Below are positions 23,787 to 36,041 of a stretch of 64,000 nucleotides of DNA, in pieces. Position 1 is the stretch's first letter. Each line of letters starts with the position of its first letter. The notes under the pieces are model-generated. The model did no database searches. It was given only the letters and a program-made list of their open reading frames with translations, and was not told where the DNA came from. Where the stretch lies: contig OV884009.1 in assembly GCA_930367205.1 (NCBI GenBank), positions 118,495,454-118,559,453 on the forward strand, read 5' to 3'. This stretch comes from Acanthosoma haemorrhoidale. Lineage: Eukaryota; Arthropoda; Insecta; Hemiptera; Acanthosomatidae. The position numbers were made by a program, and so were the translations under genes.

Positions 23787-25400
23787 TGGCCCAAATGAGC
23801 GTTTTCCTGACGGACTAAGCTTCTTATCGTTAGTTAATATATGGTCCGAATGAGTGTTGTCCCGACGGACTAAGCTTTTTAGTTGTTAGTGTTAGTTAAT
23901 ATTGCCCCGATTGGGTGTTGTCCCGACGGACTAAGCTTCTTAGTTGTTATTATTAGTTAATATATGGCGCGAATAAGTTTTTCCCTGACGGACTAAGCTT
24001 CTTAGTTGTTATTGTTAGTTAATATATGGCCCAAATGAGCGTTTTCCTGACGTACTAAGCTTCTTAGTTGTTAGTTTTAGTTAATATATGCCCCGAATGG
24101 GTGTTGTCCCGACGGACTAAGCTTCTTAGTTGTTATTATTAGTTAATATATGGCGCGAATAAGTTTTTCCCTGACGGACTAAGCTTCTTAGTTGTTATTG
24201 TTAGTTAATATATGGCCCAAATGAGCGTTTTCCTGACGTACTAAGCTTCTTAGTTGTTAGTTTTAGTTAATATATGCCCCGAATGGGTGTTTCCCCGAAG
24301 GACTAAGCTTCTTAGTTGTTATTGTTAGTTAATATATGGCCCGAATGAGTGTTTCCCTTACGGACTAAGCTTCTTAGTTGTTATTGTTAGTTAATATATG
24401 GCCCGAATGAGTGTTTCCCCAACGGACTAAGCTTCTTAGTTGTTATTGTTAGTTAATATATGGCCCGAATGAGTGTTTCCCCGAAAGACTAAGCTTCTTA
24501 GTTGTTAGTGTTAGTTAATATATGCCCCGAGTGGGTGTTGTGTCGACGGACTAAGCTTGTTAGTTGTTATTGCTAGTTAATATATGGCGCGAATGAGTTT
24601 TTCCCCGACGGACTAAGCTTCTTAGTTGTTAGTTTTAGTTAATATATGCCCCGAATAGGTGTTTCCCCGACGTACTAAGCTTCTTAGTTGTTATTGCTAG
24701 TTAATATATGCCCCGAATGAGTGTTGTCCCGACGGACTAAGCTTCTTAGTTGTTAGTGTTAGTTAATATATGCCCCGAATGGGTGTTGTCCCGACGGACT
24801 AAGCTTGTTAGTTGTTATTGCTAGTTAATATATGGCGCGAATGAGTTTTTCCCCGACGGACTAAGCTTCTTAGTTGTTAGTTTTAGTTAATATATGCCCC
24901 GAATGGGTGTTTCCCCGAAAGACTAAGTTTCTTAGTTGTTATTGCTAGTTAATATATGCCCCGAATGGGTGTTGTCCCGACGGACTAAGCTTCTTAGTTG
25001 TTCGTGTTAGTTAATATATGCCCCGAATGGGTGTTGTCCCGACGGACTAAGCTTCTTAGTTGTTAGTGTTAGTTAATATATGCCCCAAATGGGTGTTGTC
25101 CCGACAGACTAAGCTTCTTAGTTGTTATTGTTAGTTAATATATGGCCCAAATGAGCGTTTTCCTGACGGACTAAGCTTCTTATCGTTAGTTAATATATGG
25201 CCCGAATGAGTGTTGTCCCGACGGACTAAGCTTCTTAGTTGTTAGTGTTAGTTAATATATGCCCCGAATGGGTGTTGTCCCGACGGACTAAGCTTCTTAG
25301 TTGTTAGTGTTAGTTAATATATGCCCCGAATGGGTGTTGTCCCGACAGACTAAGCTTCTTAGTTGTTATTGTTAGTTAATATATGGCCCGAATGAGTTTT

Positions 25401-25553
25401 TTAATGCTTAGTATCTAGAGGGCGTCTTGGGAGTTAGTAAAAATGAGAAAGGAGAGGTGATGTTAGTTAAGGGGATAAACAAGAGGTGCGCTAGGTCACC
25501 AGAGCGGGAGCCAGATATATCCCCTTGCCATACTCTGGCACACTATCGCTCTT
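25401..25553 (+). repeat. 153-bp module, copy 7 (A type)
   Basis: Sequence as in copy 3. It opens block C and is directly followed by the 36-bp truncated monomer, the only module whose right-hand neighbour is not a full-length monomer. It lies 15,441 bp from copy 3, an offset also shared by the CCCCGAGTGGG monomers at 9082 and 24523. Confidence 0.95.
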
Positions 25554-25571
25554 TTAGTTTTAGTTAGCATA

Positions 25572-25607
25572 TGCCCCGAATGGGTGTTGTTATTGTTAGT
25601 TAATAAA
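25572..25607 (+). repeat. 36-bp truncated monomer after module 7
   Basis: Right after the seventh 153-bp module the monomer runs TGCCCCGAATGGGTGTTG directly into TTATTGTTAGTTAATAAA, losing 26 bases including the whole HindIII/dyad core. The GTTGT at the junction occurs both in the middle and in the tail of normal monomers, so a short-homology deletion is likely. The host HOR unit (25401-28695) is 3,295 bp, exactly 36 longer than the 3,259-bp unit that follows, so the truncated monomer is an extra piece. The next monomer has an unusual GAGGTTTTCCCCG middle. Confidence 0.92.
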
Positions 25608-28600
25608 TGGCCCGAATGAGGTTTTCCCCGACAGACTAAGCTTCTTAGTTGTTATTGCTAGTTAATATATGCCCCGAATGAGTGTTGTCCCGACGTACTA
25701 AGCTTCTTAGTTGTTAGTGTTAGTTAATATATGCCCCGAATGGGTGTTGTGTCGACGGACTAAGCTTGTTAGTTGTTATTGCTAGTTAATATATGGCGCG
25801 AATGAGTTTTTCCCCGAAGGACTAAGCTTCTTAGTTGTTAGTTTTAGTTAATATATGCCCCGAATAGGTGTTTCCCCGACGTACTAAGCTTCTTAGTTGT
25901 TATTGCTAGTTAATATATGCCCCGAATGAGTGTTTCCCCGACAGACCAAGCTTCTTAGTTGTTATTGTTAGTTAATATATGGCACGAATGGGTGTTGTCC
26001 TGACGGACTAAGCTTCTTAGTTGATATTATTAGTTAATATATGGCGCGAATAAGTTTTTCCCTGACGGACTAAGCTTCTTAGTTGTTATTGTTAGTTAAT
26101 ATATGGCACGAATGGGTGTTTCCCCGACAGAATAAGCTTCTTAGTTGTTATTGTTAGTTAATATATGGCCCAAATGAGCGTTTTCCTGACGTACTAAGCT
26201 TCTTAGTTGTTAGTTTTAGTTAATATATGCCCCGAATGGAAGTTTCCCCGACGGACTAAGCTTGTTAGTTGTTATTGCTAGTTAATATATGGCGCGAATG
26301 AGTTCTTCCCCGACGGACTAAGCTTCTTAGTTGTTAGTGTTAGTTAATATATGCCCCGAATGGGTGTTGTCCCGACGGACTAAGATTGTTAGTTGTTATT
26401 GCTAGTTAATATATGGCGCGAATGAGTTTTTCCCCGACGGACTAAGCTTCTTAGTTGTTAGTTTTAGTTAATATATGGCCCAAATGAGCGTTTTCCTGAC
26501 GGACTAAGCTTCTTATCGTTAGTTAATATATGGTCCGAATGAGTGTTGTCCCGACGGACTAAGCTTTTTAGTTGTTAGTGTTAGTTAATATTGCCCCGAA
26601 TGGGTGTTGTCCCGACGGACTAAGCTTCTTAGTTGTTATTATTAGTTAATATATGGCGCGAATAAGTTTTTCCCTGACGGACTAAGCTTCTTAGTTGTTA
26701 TTGTTAGTTAATATATGGCCCAAATGAGCGTTTTCCTGACGTACTAAGCTTCTTAGTTGTTAGTTTTAGTTAATATATGCCCCGAATGGGTGTTTCCCCG
26801 AAAGACTAAGCTTCTTAGTTGTTATTGCTAGTTAATATATGCCTCGAATGGGTGTTGTCCCGACGGACTAAGCTTCTTAGTTTTTAGTGTTAGTTAATAT
26901 ATGCCCCGAATGGGTGTTGTCCTGACGGACTAAGCTTCTTAGTTGTTAGTGTTAGTTAATATAAGCCCCAAATGGGTGTTGTCCCGACAGAATAAGCTTC
27001 TTAGTTGTTATTGTTAGTTAATATATGGCCCAAATGAGCGTTTTCCTGACGGACTAAGCTTCTTATCGTTAGTTAATATATGGCCCGAATGAGTGTTGTC
27101 CCGACGGACTAAGCTTCTTAGTTGTTAGTGTTAGTTAATATATGCCCATAATGGGTGTTGTCCCGACGGACTAAGCTTCTTAGTTGTTATTATTAGTTAA
27201 TATATGGCGCGAATAAGTTTTTCTTGGACGGACTAAGCTTCTTAGTTGTTATTGCTAGTTAATATATGGCCCAAATGAGCGTTTTCCTGACGGACTAAGC
27301 TTCTTATCGTTAGTTAATATATGGCCCGAATGAGTGTTGTCCCGACGGACTAAGCTTTTTAGTTGTTAGTGTTAGTTAATATATGCCCCGAATGGGTGTT
27401 GTCCCGACGGACTAAGCTTCTTAGTTGTTATTATTAGTTAATATATGGCGCGAATAAGTTTTTCCCTGACGGACTAAGCTTCTTAGTTGTTATTGTTAGT
27501 TAATATATGGCCCAAATGAGCGTTTTCCTGACGTACTAAGCTTCTTAGTTGTTAGTTTTAGTTAATATATGCCCCGAATGGGTGTTTCCCCGAAGGACTA
27601 AGCTTCTTAGTTGTTATTGTTAGTTAATATATGGCCCGAATGAGTGTTTCCCTTACGGACTAAGCTTCTTAGTTGTTATTGTTAGTTAATATATGCCCCG
27701 AATGGGGGTTTCCCCGAAAGACTAAGCTTCTTAGTTGTTATTGTTAGTTAATATATGGCCCGAATGAGTGTTTCCCCGAAAGACTAAGCTTCTTAGTTGT
27801 TAGTGTTAGTTAATATATGCCCCGAGTGGGTGTTGTGTCGACGGACTAAGCTTGTTAGTTGTTATTGCTAGTTAATATATGGCGCGAATGAGTTTTTCCC
27901 CGACGGACTAAGCTTCTTAGTTGTTAGTTTTAGTTAATATATGCCCCGAATAGGTGTTTCCCCGACGTACTAAGCTTCTTAGTTGTTATTGCTAGTTAAT
28001 ATATGCCCCGAATGAGTGTTGTCCCGACGGACTAAGCTTCTTAGTTGTTAGTGTTAGTTAATATATGCCCCGAATGGGTGTTGTCCCGACGGACTAAGCT
28101 TGTTAGTTGTTATTGCTAGTTAATATATGGCGCGAATGAGTTTTTCCCCGACGGACTAAGCTTCTTAGTTGTTAGTTTTAGTTAATATATGCCCCGAATG
28201 GGTGTTTCCCCGAAAGACTAAGCTTCTTAGTTGTTATTGCTAGTTAATATATGCCCCGAATGGGTGTTGTCCCGACGGACTAAGCTTCTTAGTTGTTCGT
28301 GTTAGTTAATATATGCCCCGAATGGGTGTTGTCCCGACGGACTAAGCTTCTTAGTTGTTAGTGTTAGTTAATATATGCCCCAAATGGGTGTTGTCCCGAC
28401 AGACTAAGCTTCTTAGTTGTTATTGTTAGTTAATATATGGCCCAAATGAGCGTTTTCCTGACGGACTAAGCTTCTTATCGTTAGTTAATATATGGCCCGA
28501 ATGAGTGTTGTCCCGACGGACTAAGCTTCTTAGTTGTTAGTGTTAGTTAATATATGCCCCGAATGGGTGTTGTCCCGACGGACTAAGCTTCTTAGTTGTT

Positions 28601-28695
28601 AGTGTTAGTTAATATATGCCCCGAATGGGTGTTGTCCCGACAGACTAAGCTTCTTAGTTGTTATTGTTAGTTAATATATGGCCCGAATGAGTTTT

Positions 28696-28848
28696 TTAAT
28701 GCTTAGTATCTAGAGGGCGTCTTGGGAGTTAGTAAAAATGAGAAAGGAGAGGTGATGTTAGTTAAGGGGATAAACAAGAGGTGCGCTAGGTCACCAGAGC
28801 GGGAGCCAGATATATCCCCTTGCCATACTCTGGCACACTATCGCTCTT
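28696..28848 (+). repeat. 153-bp module, copy 8 (A type)
   Basis: Sequence as in copy 3. The next monomer has a private GTTTACCCGACAG middle (C to A) near 28883. The unit to copy 9 is 3,259 bp, which I take as the basic HOR length of block C because it recurs at 41431-44689. Confidence 0.95.
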
Positions 28849-31800
28849 TTAGTTTTAGTTAGCATATGCCCCGAATGGGTGTTTACCCGACAGACTAAGC
28901 TTCTTAGTTGTTATTGCTAGTTAATATATGCCCCGAATGAGTGTTGTCCCGACGTACTAAGCTTCTTAGTTGTTAGTGTTAGTTAATATATGCCCCGAAT
29001 GGGTGTTGTGTCGACGGACTAAGCTTGTTAGTTGTTATTGCTAGTTAATATATGGCGCGAATGAGTTTTTCCCCGAAGGACTAAGCTTCTTAGTTGTTAG
29101 TTTTAGTTAATATATGCCCCGAATAGGTGTTTCCCCGACGTACTAAGCTTCTTAGTTGTTATTGCTAGTTAATATATGCCCCGAATGAGTGTTTCCCCGA
29201 CAGACCAAGCTTCTTAGTTGTTATTGTTAGTTAATATATGGCACGAATGGGTGTTGTCCTGACGGACTAAGCTTCTTAGTTGATATTATTAGTTAATATA
29301 TGGCGCGAATAAGTTTTTCCCTGACGGACTAAGCTTCTTAGTTGTTATTGTTAGTTAATATATGGCACGAATGGGTGTTTCCCCGACAGACTAAGCTTCT
29401 TAGTTGTTATTGTTAGTTAATATATGGCCCAAATGAGCGTTTTCCTGACGTACTAAGCTTCTTAGTTGTTAGTTTTAGTTAATATATGCCCCGAATGGGT
29501 GTTTCCCCGACGGACTAAGCTTGTTAGTTGTTATTGCTAGTTAATATATGGCGCGAATGAGTTTTTCCCCGACGGACTAAGCTTCTTAGTTGTTAGTGTT
29601 AGTTAATATATGCCCCGAATGGGTGTTGTCACGACGGACTAAGATTGTTAGTTGTTATTGCTAGTTAATATATGGCGCGAATGAGTTTTTCCCCGACGGA
29701 CTAAGCTTCTTAGTTGTTAGTTTTAGTTAATATATGGCCCAAATGAGCGTTTTCCTGACGGACTAAGCTTCTTATCGTTAGTTAATATATGGTCCGAATG
29801 AGTGTTGTCCCGACGGACTAAGCTTTTTAGTTGTTAGTGTTAGTTAATATTGCCCCGAATGGGTGTTGTCCCGACGGACTAAGCTTCTTAGTTGTTATTA
29901 TTAGTTAATATATGGCGCGAATAAGTTTTTCCCTGACGGACTAAGCTTCTTAGTTGTTATTGTTAGTTAATATATGGCCCAAATGAGCGTTTTCCTGACG
30001 TACTAAGCTTCTTAGTTGTTAGTTTTAGTTAATATATGCCCCGAATGGGTGTTTCCCCGAAAGACTAAGCTTCTTAGTTGTTATTGCTAGTTAATATATG
30101 CCTCGAATGGGTGTTGTCCCGACGGACTAAGCTTCTTAGTTTTTAGTGTTAGTTAATATATGCCCCGAATGGGTGTTGTCCTGACGGACTAAGCTTCTTA
30201 GTTGTTAGTGTTAGTTAATATAAGCCCCAAATGGGTGTTGTCCCGACAGAATAAGCTTCTTAGTTGTTATTGTTAGTTAATATATGGCCCAAATGAGCGT
30301 TTTCCTGACGGACTAAGCTTCTTATCGTTAGTTAATATATGGCCCGAATGAGTGTTGTCCCGACGGACTAAGCTTCTTAGTTGTTAGTGTTAGTTAATAT
30401 ATGCCCCGAATGGGTGTTGTCCCGACGGACTAAGCTTCTTAGTTGTTATTATTAGTTAATATATGGCGCGAATAAGTTTTTCTTCGACGGACTAAGCTTC
30501 TTAGTTGTTATTGCTAGTTAATATATGGCCCAAATGAGCGTTTTCCTGACGGACTAAGCTTCTTATCGTTAGTTAATATATGGCCCGAATGAGTGTTGTC
30601 CCGACGGACTAAGCTTTTTAGTTGTTAGTGTTAGTTAATATATGCCCCGAATGGGTGTTGTCCCGACGGACTAAGCTTCTTAGTTGTTATTATTAGTTAA
30701 TATATGGCGCGAATAAGTTTTTCCCTGACGGACTAAGCTTCTTAGTTGTTATTGTTAGTTAATATATGCCCCAAATGAGCGTTTTCCTGACGTACTAAGC
30801 TTCTTAGTTGTTAGTTTTAGTTAATATATGCCCCGAATGGGTGTTTCCCCGAAGGACTAAGCTTCTTAGTTGTTATTGTTAGTTAATATATGGCCCGAAT
30901 GAGTGTTTCCCTTACGGACTAAGCTTCTTAGTTGTTATTGTTAGTTAATATATGGCCCGAATGAGTGTTTCCCCAACGGACTAAGCTTCTTAGTTGTTAT
31001 TGTTAGTTAATATATGGCCCGAATGAGTGTTTCCCCGAAAGACTAAGCTTCTTAGTTGTTAGTGTTAGTTAATATATGCCCCGAGTGGGTGTTGTGTCGA
31101 CGGACTAAGCTTGTTAGTTGTTATTGCTAGTTAATATATGGCGCGAATGAGTTTTTCCCCGACGGACTAAGCTTCTTAGTTGTTAGTTTTAGTTAATATA
31201 TGCCCCGAATAGGTGTTTCCCCGACGTACTAAGCTTCTTAGTTGTTATTGCTAGTTAATATATGCCCCGAATGGGTGTTGTCCCGACGGACTAAGCTTCT
31301 TAGTTGTTAGTGTTAGTTAATATATGCCCCGAATGGGTGTTGTCCCGACGGACTAAGCTTGTTAGTTGTTATTGCTAGTTAATATATGGCGCGAATGAGT
31401 TTTTCCCCGACGGACTAAGCTTCTTAGTTGTTAGTTTTAGTTAATATATGCCCCGAATGGGTGTTTCCCCGAAAGACTAAGCTTCTTAGTTGTTATTGCT
31501 AGTTAATATATGCCCCGAATGGGTGTTGTCCCGACGGACTAAGCTTCTTAGTTGTTCGTGTTAGTTAATATATGCCCCGAATGGGTGTTGTCCCGACGGA
31601 CTAAGCTTCTTAGTTGTTAGTGTTAGTTAATATATGCCCCAAATGGGTGTTGTCCCGACAGACTAAGCTTCTTAGTTGTTATTGTTAGTTAATATATGGC
31701 CCAAATGAGCGTTTTCCTGACGGACTAAGCTTCTTATCGTTAGTTAATATATGGCCCGAATGAGTGTTGTCCCGACGGACTAAGCTTCTTAGTTGTTAGT

Positions 31801-31954
31801 GTTAGTTAATATATGCCCCGAATGGGTGTTGTCCCGACGGACTAAGCTTCTTAGTTGTTAGTGTTAGTTAATATATGCCCCGAATGGGTGTTGTCCCGAC
31901 AGACTAAGCTTCTTAGTTGTTATTGTTAGTTAATATATGGCCCGAATGAGTTTT

Positions 31955-32107
31955 TTAATGCTTAGTATCTAGAGGGCGTCTTGGGAGTTAGTAAAAATGA
32001 GAAAGGAGAGGTGATGTTAGTTAAGGGGATAAACAAGAGGTGCGCTAGGTCACCAGAGCGGGAGCCAGATATATCCCCTTGCCATACTCTGGCACACTAT
32101 CGCTCTT
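31955..32107 (+). repeat. 153-bp module, copy 9 (A type)
   Basis: Sequence as in copy 3. It starts the 3,934-bp unit, which length arithmetic explains as a 3,259-bp unit plus a net 1,102-bp internal duplication minus seven monomers (427 bp) lost before copy 10. Confidence 0.95.
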
Positions 32108-33357
32108 TTAGTTTTAGTTAGCATATGCCCCGAATGGGTGTTTCCCCGACAGACTAAGCTTCTTAGTTGTTATTGCTAGTTAATATATGCCCCGAATGAG
32201 TGTTGTCCCGACGTACTAAGCTTCTTAGTTGTTAGTGTTAGTTAATATATGCCCCGAATGGGTGTTGTGTCGACGGACTAAGCTTGTTAGTTGTTATTGC
32301 TAGTTAATATATGGCGCGAATGAGTTTTTCCCCGAAGGACTAAGCTTCTTAGTTGTTAGTTTTAGTTAATATATGCCCCGAATAGGTGTTTCCCCGACGT
32401 ACTAAGCTTCTTAGTTGTTATTGCTAGTTAATATATGCCCCGAATGAGTGTTTCCCCGACAGACCAAGCTTCTTAGTTGTTATTGTTAGTTAATATGTGG
32501 CACGAATGGGTGTTGTCCTGACGGACTAAGCTTCTTAGTTGATATTATTAGTTAATATATGGCGCGAATAAGTTTTTCCCTGACGGACTAAGCTTCTTAG
32601 TTGTTATTGTTAGTTAATATATGGCACGAATGGGTGTTTCCCCGACAGACTAAGCTTCTTAGTTGTTATTGTTAGTTAATATATGGCCCAAATGAGCGTT
32701 TTCCTGACGTACTAAGCTTCTTAGTTGTTAGTTTTAGTTAATATATGCCCCGAATGGGTGTTTCCCCGACGGACTAAGCTTGTTAGTTGTTATTGCTAGT
32801 TAATATATGGCGCGAATGAGTTTTTCCCCGACGGACTAAGCTTCTTAGTTGTTAGTGTTAGTTAATATATGCCCCGAATGGGTGTTGTCCCGACGGACTA
32901 AGATTGTTAGTTGTTATTGCTAGTTAATATATGGCGCGAATGAGTTTTTCCCCGACGGACTAAGCTTCTTAGTTGTTAGTTTTAGTTAATATATGGCCCA
33001 AATGAGCGTTTTCCTGACGGACTAAGCTTCTTATCGTTAGTTAATATATGGTCCGAATGAGTGTTGTCCCGACGGACTAAGCTTTTTAGTTGTTAGTGTT
33101 AGTTAATATTGCCCCGAATGGGTGTTGTCCCAACGGACTAAGCTTCTTAGTTGTTATTATTAGTTAATATATGGCGCGAATAAGTTTTTCCCTGACGGAC
33201 TAAGCTTCTTAGTTGTTATTGTTAGTTAATATATGGCCCAAATGAGCGTTTTCCTGACGTACTAAGCTTCTTAGTTGTTAGTTTTAGTTAATATATGCCC
33301 CGAATGGGTGTTTCCCCGAAAGACTAAGCTTCTTAGTTGTTATTGCTAGTTAATATA

Positions 33358-34521
33358 TGCCTCGAATGGGTGTTGTCCCGACGGACTAAGCTTCTTAGTT
33401 TTTAGTGTTAGTTAATATATGCCCCGAATGGGTGTTGTCCTGACGGACTAAGCTTCTTAGTTGTTAGTGTTAGTTAATATAAGCCCCAAATGGGTGTTGT
33501 CCCGACAGAATAAGCTTCTTAGTTGTTATTGTTAGTTAATATATGGCCCAAATGAGCGTTTTCCTGACGGACTAAGCTTCTTATCGTTAGTTAATATATG
33601 GCCCGAATGAGTGTTGTCCCGACGGACTAAGCTTCTTAGTTGTTAGTGTTAGTTAATATATGCCCCGAATGGGTGTTGTCCCGACGGACTAAGCTTCTTA
33701 GTTGTTATTATTAGTTAATATATGGCGCGAATAAGTTTTTCTTCGACGGACTAAGCTTCTTAGTTGTTATTGCTAGTTAATATATGGCCCAAATGAGCGT
33801 TTTCCTGACGGACTAAGCTTCTTATCGTTAGTTAATATATGGCCCGAATGAGTGTTGTCCCGACGGACTAAGCTTTTTAGTTGTTAGTGTTAGTTAATAT
33901 ATGCCCCGAATGGGTGTTGTCCCGACGGACTAAGCTTCTTAGTTGTTATTATTAGTTAATATATGGCGCGAATAAGTTTTTCCCTGACGGACTAAGCTTC
34001 TTAGTTGTTATTGTTAGTTAATATATGGCCCAAATGAGCGTTTTCCTGACGTACTAAGCTTCTTAGTTGTTAGTTTTAGTTAATATATGCCCCGAATGGG
34101 TGTTTCCCCGAAGGACTAAGCTTCTTAGTTGTTATTGTTAGTTAATATATGGCCCGAATGAGTGTTTCCCTTACGGACTAAGCTTCTTAGTTGTTATTGT
34201 TAGTTAATATATGGCCCGAATGAGTGTTTCCCCAACGGACTAAGCTTCTTAGTTGTTATTGTTAGTTAATATATGGCCCGAATGAGTGTTTCCCCGAAAG
34301 ACTAAGCTTCTTAGTTGTTAGTGTTAGTTAATATATGCCCCGAGTGGGTGTTGTGTCGACGGACTAAGCTTGTTAGTTGTTATTGCTAGTTAATATATGG
34401 CGCGAATGAGTTTTTCCCCGACGGACTAAGCTTCTTAGTTGTTAGTTTTAGTTAATATATGCCCCGAATAGGTGTTTCCCCGACGTACTAAGCTTCTTAG
34501 TTGTTATTGCTAGTTAATATA
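33358..34521 (+). repeat. Internal duplication in unit 9, left copy (1,164 bp)
   Basis: A run starting with a TGCCTCGAATGGG monomer recurs from 34522. The copy contains the series CCCTTACGG, CCCCAACGG, CCCCGAAAG, then CCCCGAGTGGG, and ends in a GAATAGGTG monomer that joins straight to the second TGCCTC head rather than to the TGCCCCGAATGGG monomer seen at that place in the 28696 unit. Confidence 0.88.
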
Positions 34522-35623
34522 TGCCTCGAATGGGTGTTGTCCCGACGGACTAAGCTTCTTAGTTTTTAGTGTTAGTTAATATATGCCCCGAATGGGTGTT
34601 GTCCTGACGGACTAAGCTTCTTAGTTGTTAGTGTTAGTTAATATAAGCCCCAAATGGGTGTTGTCCCGACAGAATAAGCTTCTTAGTTGTTATTGTTAGT
34701 TAATATATGGCCCAAATGAGCGTTTTCCTGACGGACTAAGCTTCTTATCGTTAGTTAATATATGGCCCGAATGAGTGTTGTCCCGACGGACTAAGCTTCT
34801 TAGTTGTTAGTGTTAGTTAATATATGCCCCGAATGGGTGTTGTCCCGACGGACTAAGCTTCTTAGTTGTTATTATTAGTTAATATATGGCGCGAATAAGT
34901 TTTTCTTCGACGGACTAAGCTTCTTAGTTGTTATTGCTAGTTAATATATGGCCCAAATGAGCGTTTTCCTGACGGACTAAGCTTCTTATCGTTAGTTAAT
35001 ATATGGCCCGAATGAGTGTTGTCCCGACGGACTAAGCTTTTTAGTTGTTAGTGTTAGTTAATATATGCCCCGAATGGGTGTTGTCCCGACGGACTAAGCT
35101 TCTTAGTTGTTATTATTAGTTAATATATGGCGCGAATAAGTTTTTCCCTGACGGACTAAGCTTCTTAGTTGTTATTGTTAGTTAATATATGGCCCAAATG
35201 AGCGTTTTCCTGACGTACTAAGCTTCTTAGTTGTTAGTTTTAGTTAATATATGCCCCGAATGGGTGTTTCCCCGAAGGACTAAGCTTCTTAGTTGTTATT
35301 GTTAGTTAATATATGGCCCGAATGAGTGTTTCCCTTACGGACTAAGCTTCTTAGTTGTTATTGTTAGTTAATATATGGCCCGAATGAGTGTTTCCCCGAA
35401 AGACTAAGCTTCTTAGTTGTTAGTGTTAGTTAATATATGCCCCGAGTGGGTGTTGTGTCGACGGACTAAGCTTGTTAGTTGTTATTGCTAGTTAATATAT
35501 GGCGCGAATGAGTTTTTCCCCGACGGACTAAGCTTCTTAGTTGTTAGTTTTAGTTAATATATGCCCCGAATAGGTGTTTCCCCGACGTACTAAGCTTCTT
35601 AGTTGTTATTGCTAGTTAATATA
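34522..35623 (+). repeat. Internal duplication in unit 9, right copy (1,102 bp)
   Basis: Same monomer order as 33358-34521 but without the CCCCAACGG monomer, so 62 bp shorter: offsets of the rare CCCCGAGTGGG monomers (34336 and 35438) are 1,102 instead of 1,164. The loss may have happened during or after the duplication. Confidence 0.88.
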
Positions 35624-35888
35624 TGCCCCGAATGAGTGTTGTCCCGACGGACTAAGCTTCTTAGTTGTTAGTGTTAGTTAATATATGCCCCGAATGGGTG
35701 TTGTCCCGACGGACTAAGCTTGTTAGTTGTTATTGCTAGTTAATATATGGCGCGAATGAGTTTTTCCCCGACGGACTAAGCTTCTTAGTTGTTAGTTTTA
35801 GTTAATATATGCCCCGAATGGGTGTTTCCCCGAAAGACTAAGCTTCTTAGTTGTTATTGTTAGTTAATATATGGCCCGAATGAGTTTT

Positions 35889-36041
35889 TTAATGCTTAGT
35901 ATCTAGAGGGCGTCTTGGGAGTTAGTAAAAATGAGAAAGGAGAGGTGATGTTAGTTAAGGGGATAAACAAGAGGTGCGCTAGGTCACCAGAGCGGGAGCC
36001 AGATATATCCCCTTGCCATACTCTGGCACACTATCGCTCTT
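35889..36041 (+). repeat. 153-bp module, copy 10 (A type)
   Basis: Sequence as in copy 3. On its left the usual run of TTAGTG-tailed monomers is missing and a CCCCGAAAG monomer sits close upstream. On its right begins the first of two successive 2,771-bp units. Confidence 0.95.

Larger units (their letters stand above)
17900..25400 (+). repeat. Second block-A-like stretch (module 6 unit, 7,501 bp)
   Basis: The left part is colinear with unit 1 at an offset of 17,269 bp (GTTTCATCGACAG at 18770 versus 1501) until about 1.85 kb, where a TTCCCC-head monomer of unit 1 is missing here. The right part is colinear with the end of unit 2 at an offset of 15,441 bp. The middle contains a 1,846-bp tandem duplication. 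No module occurs in 7.3 kb, the longest gap between modules. Confidence 0.8.
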
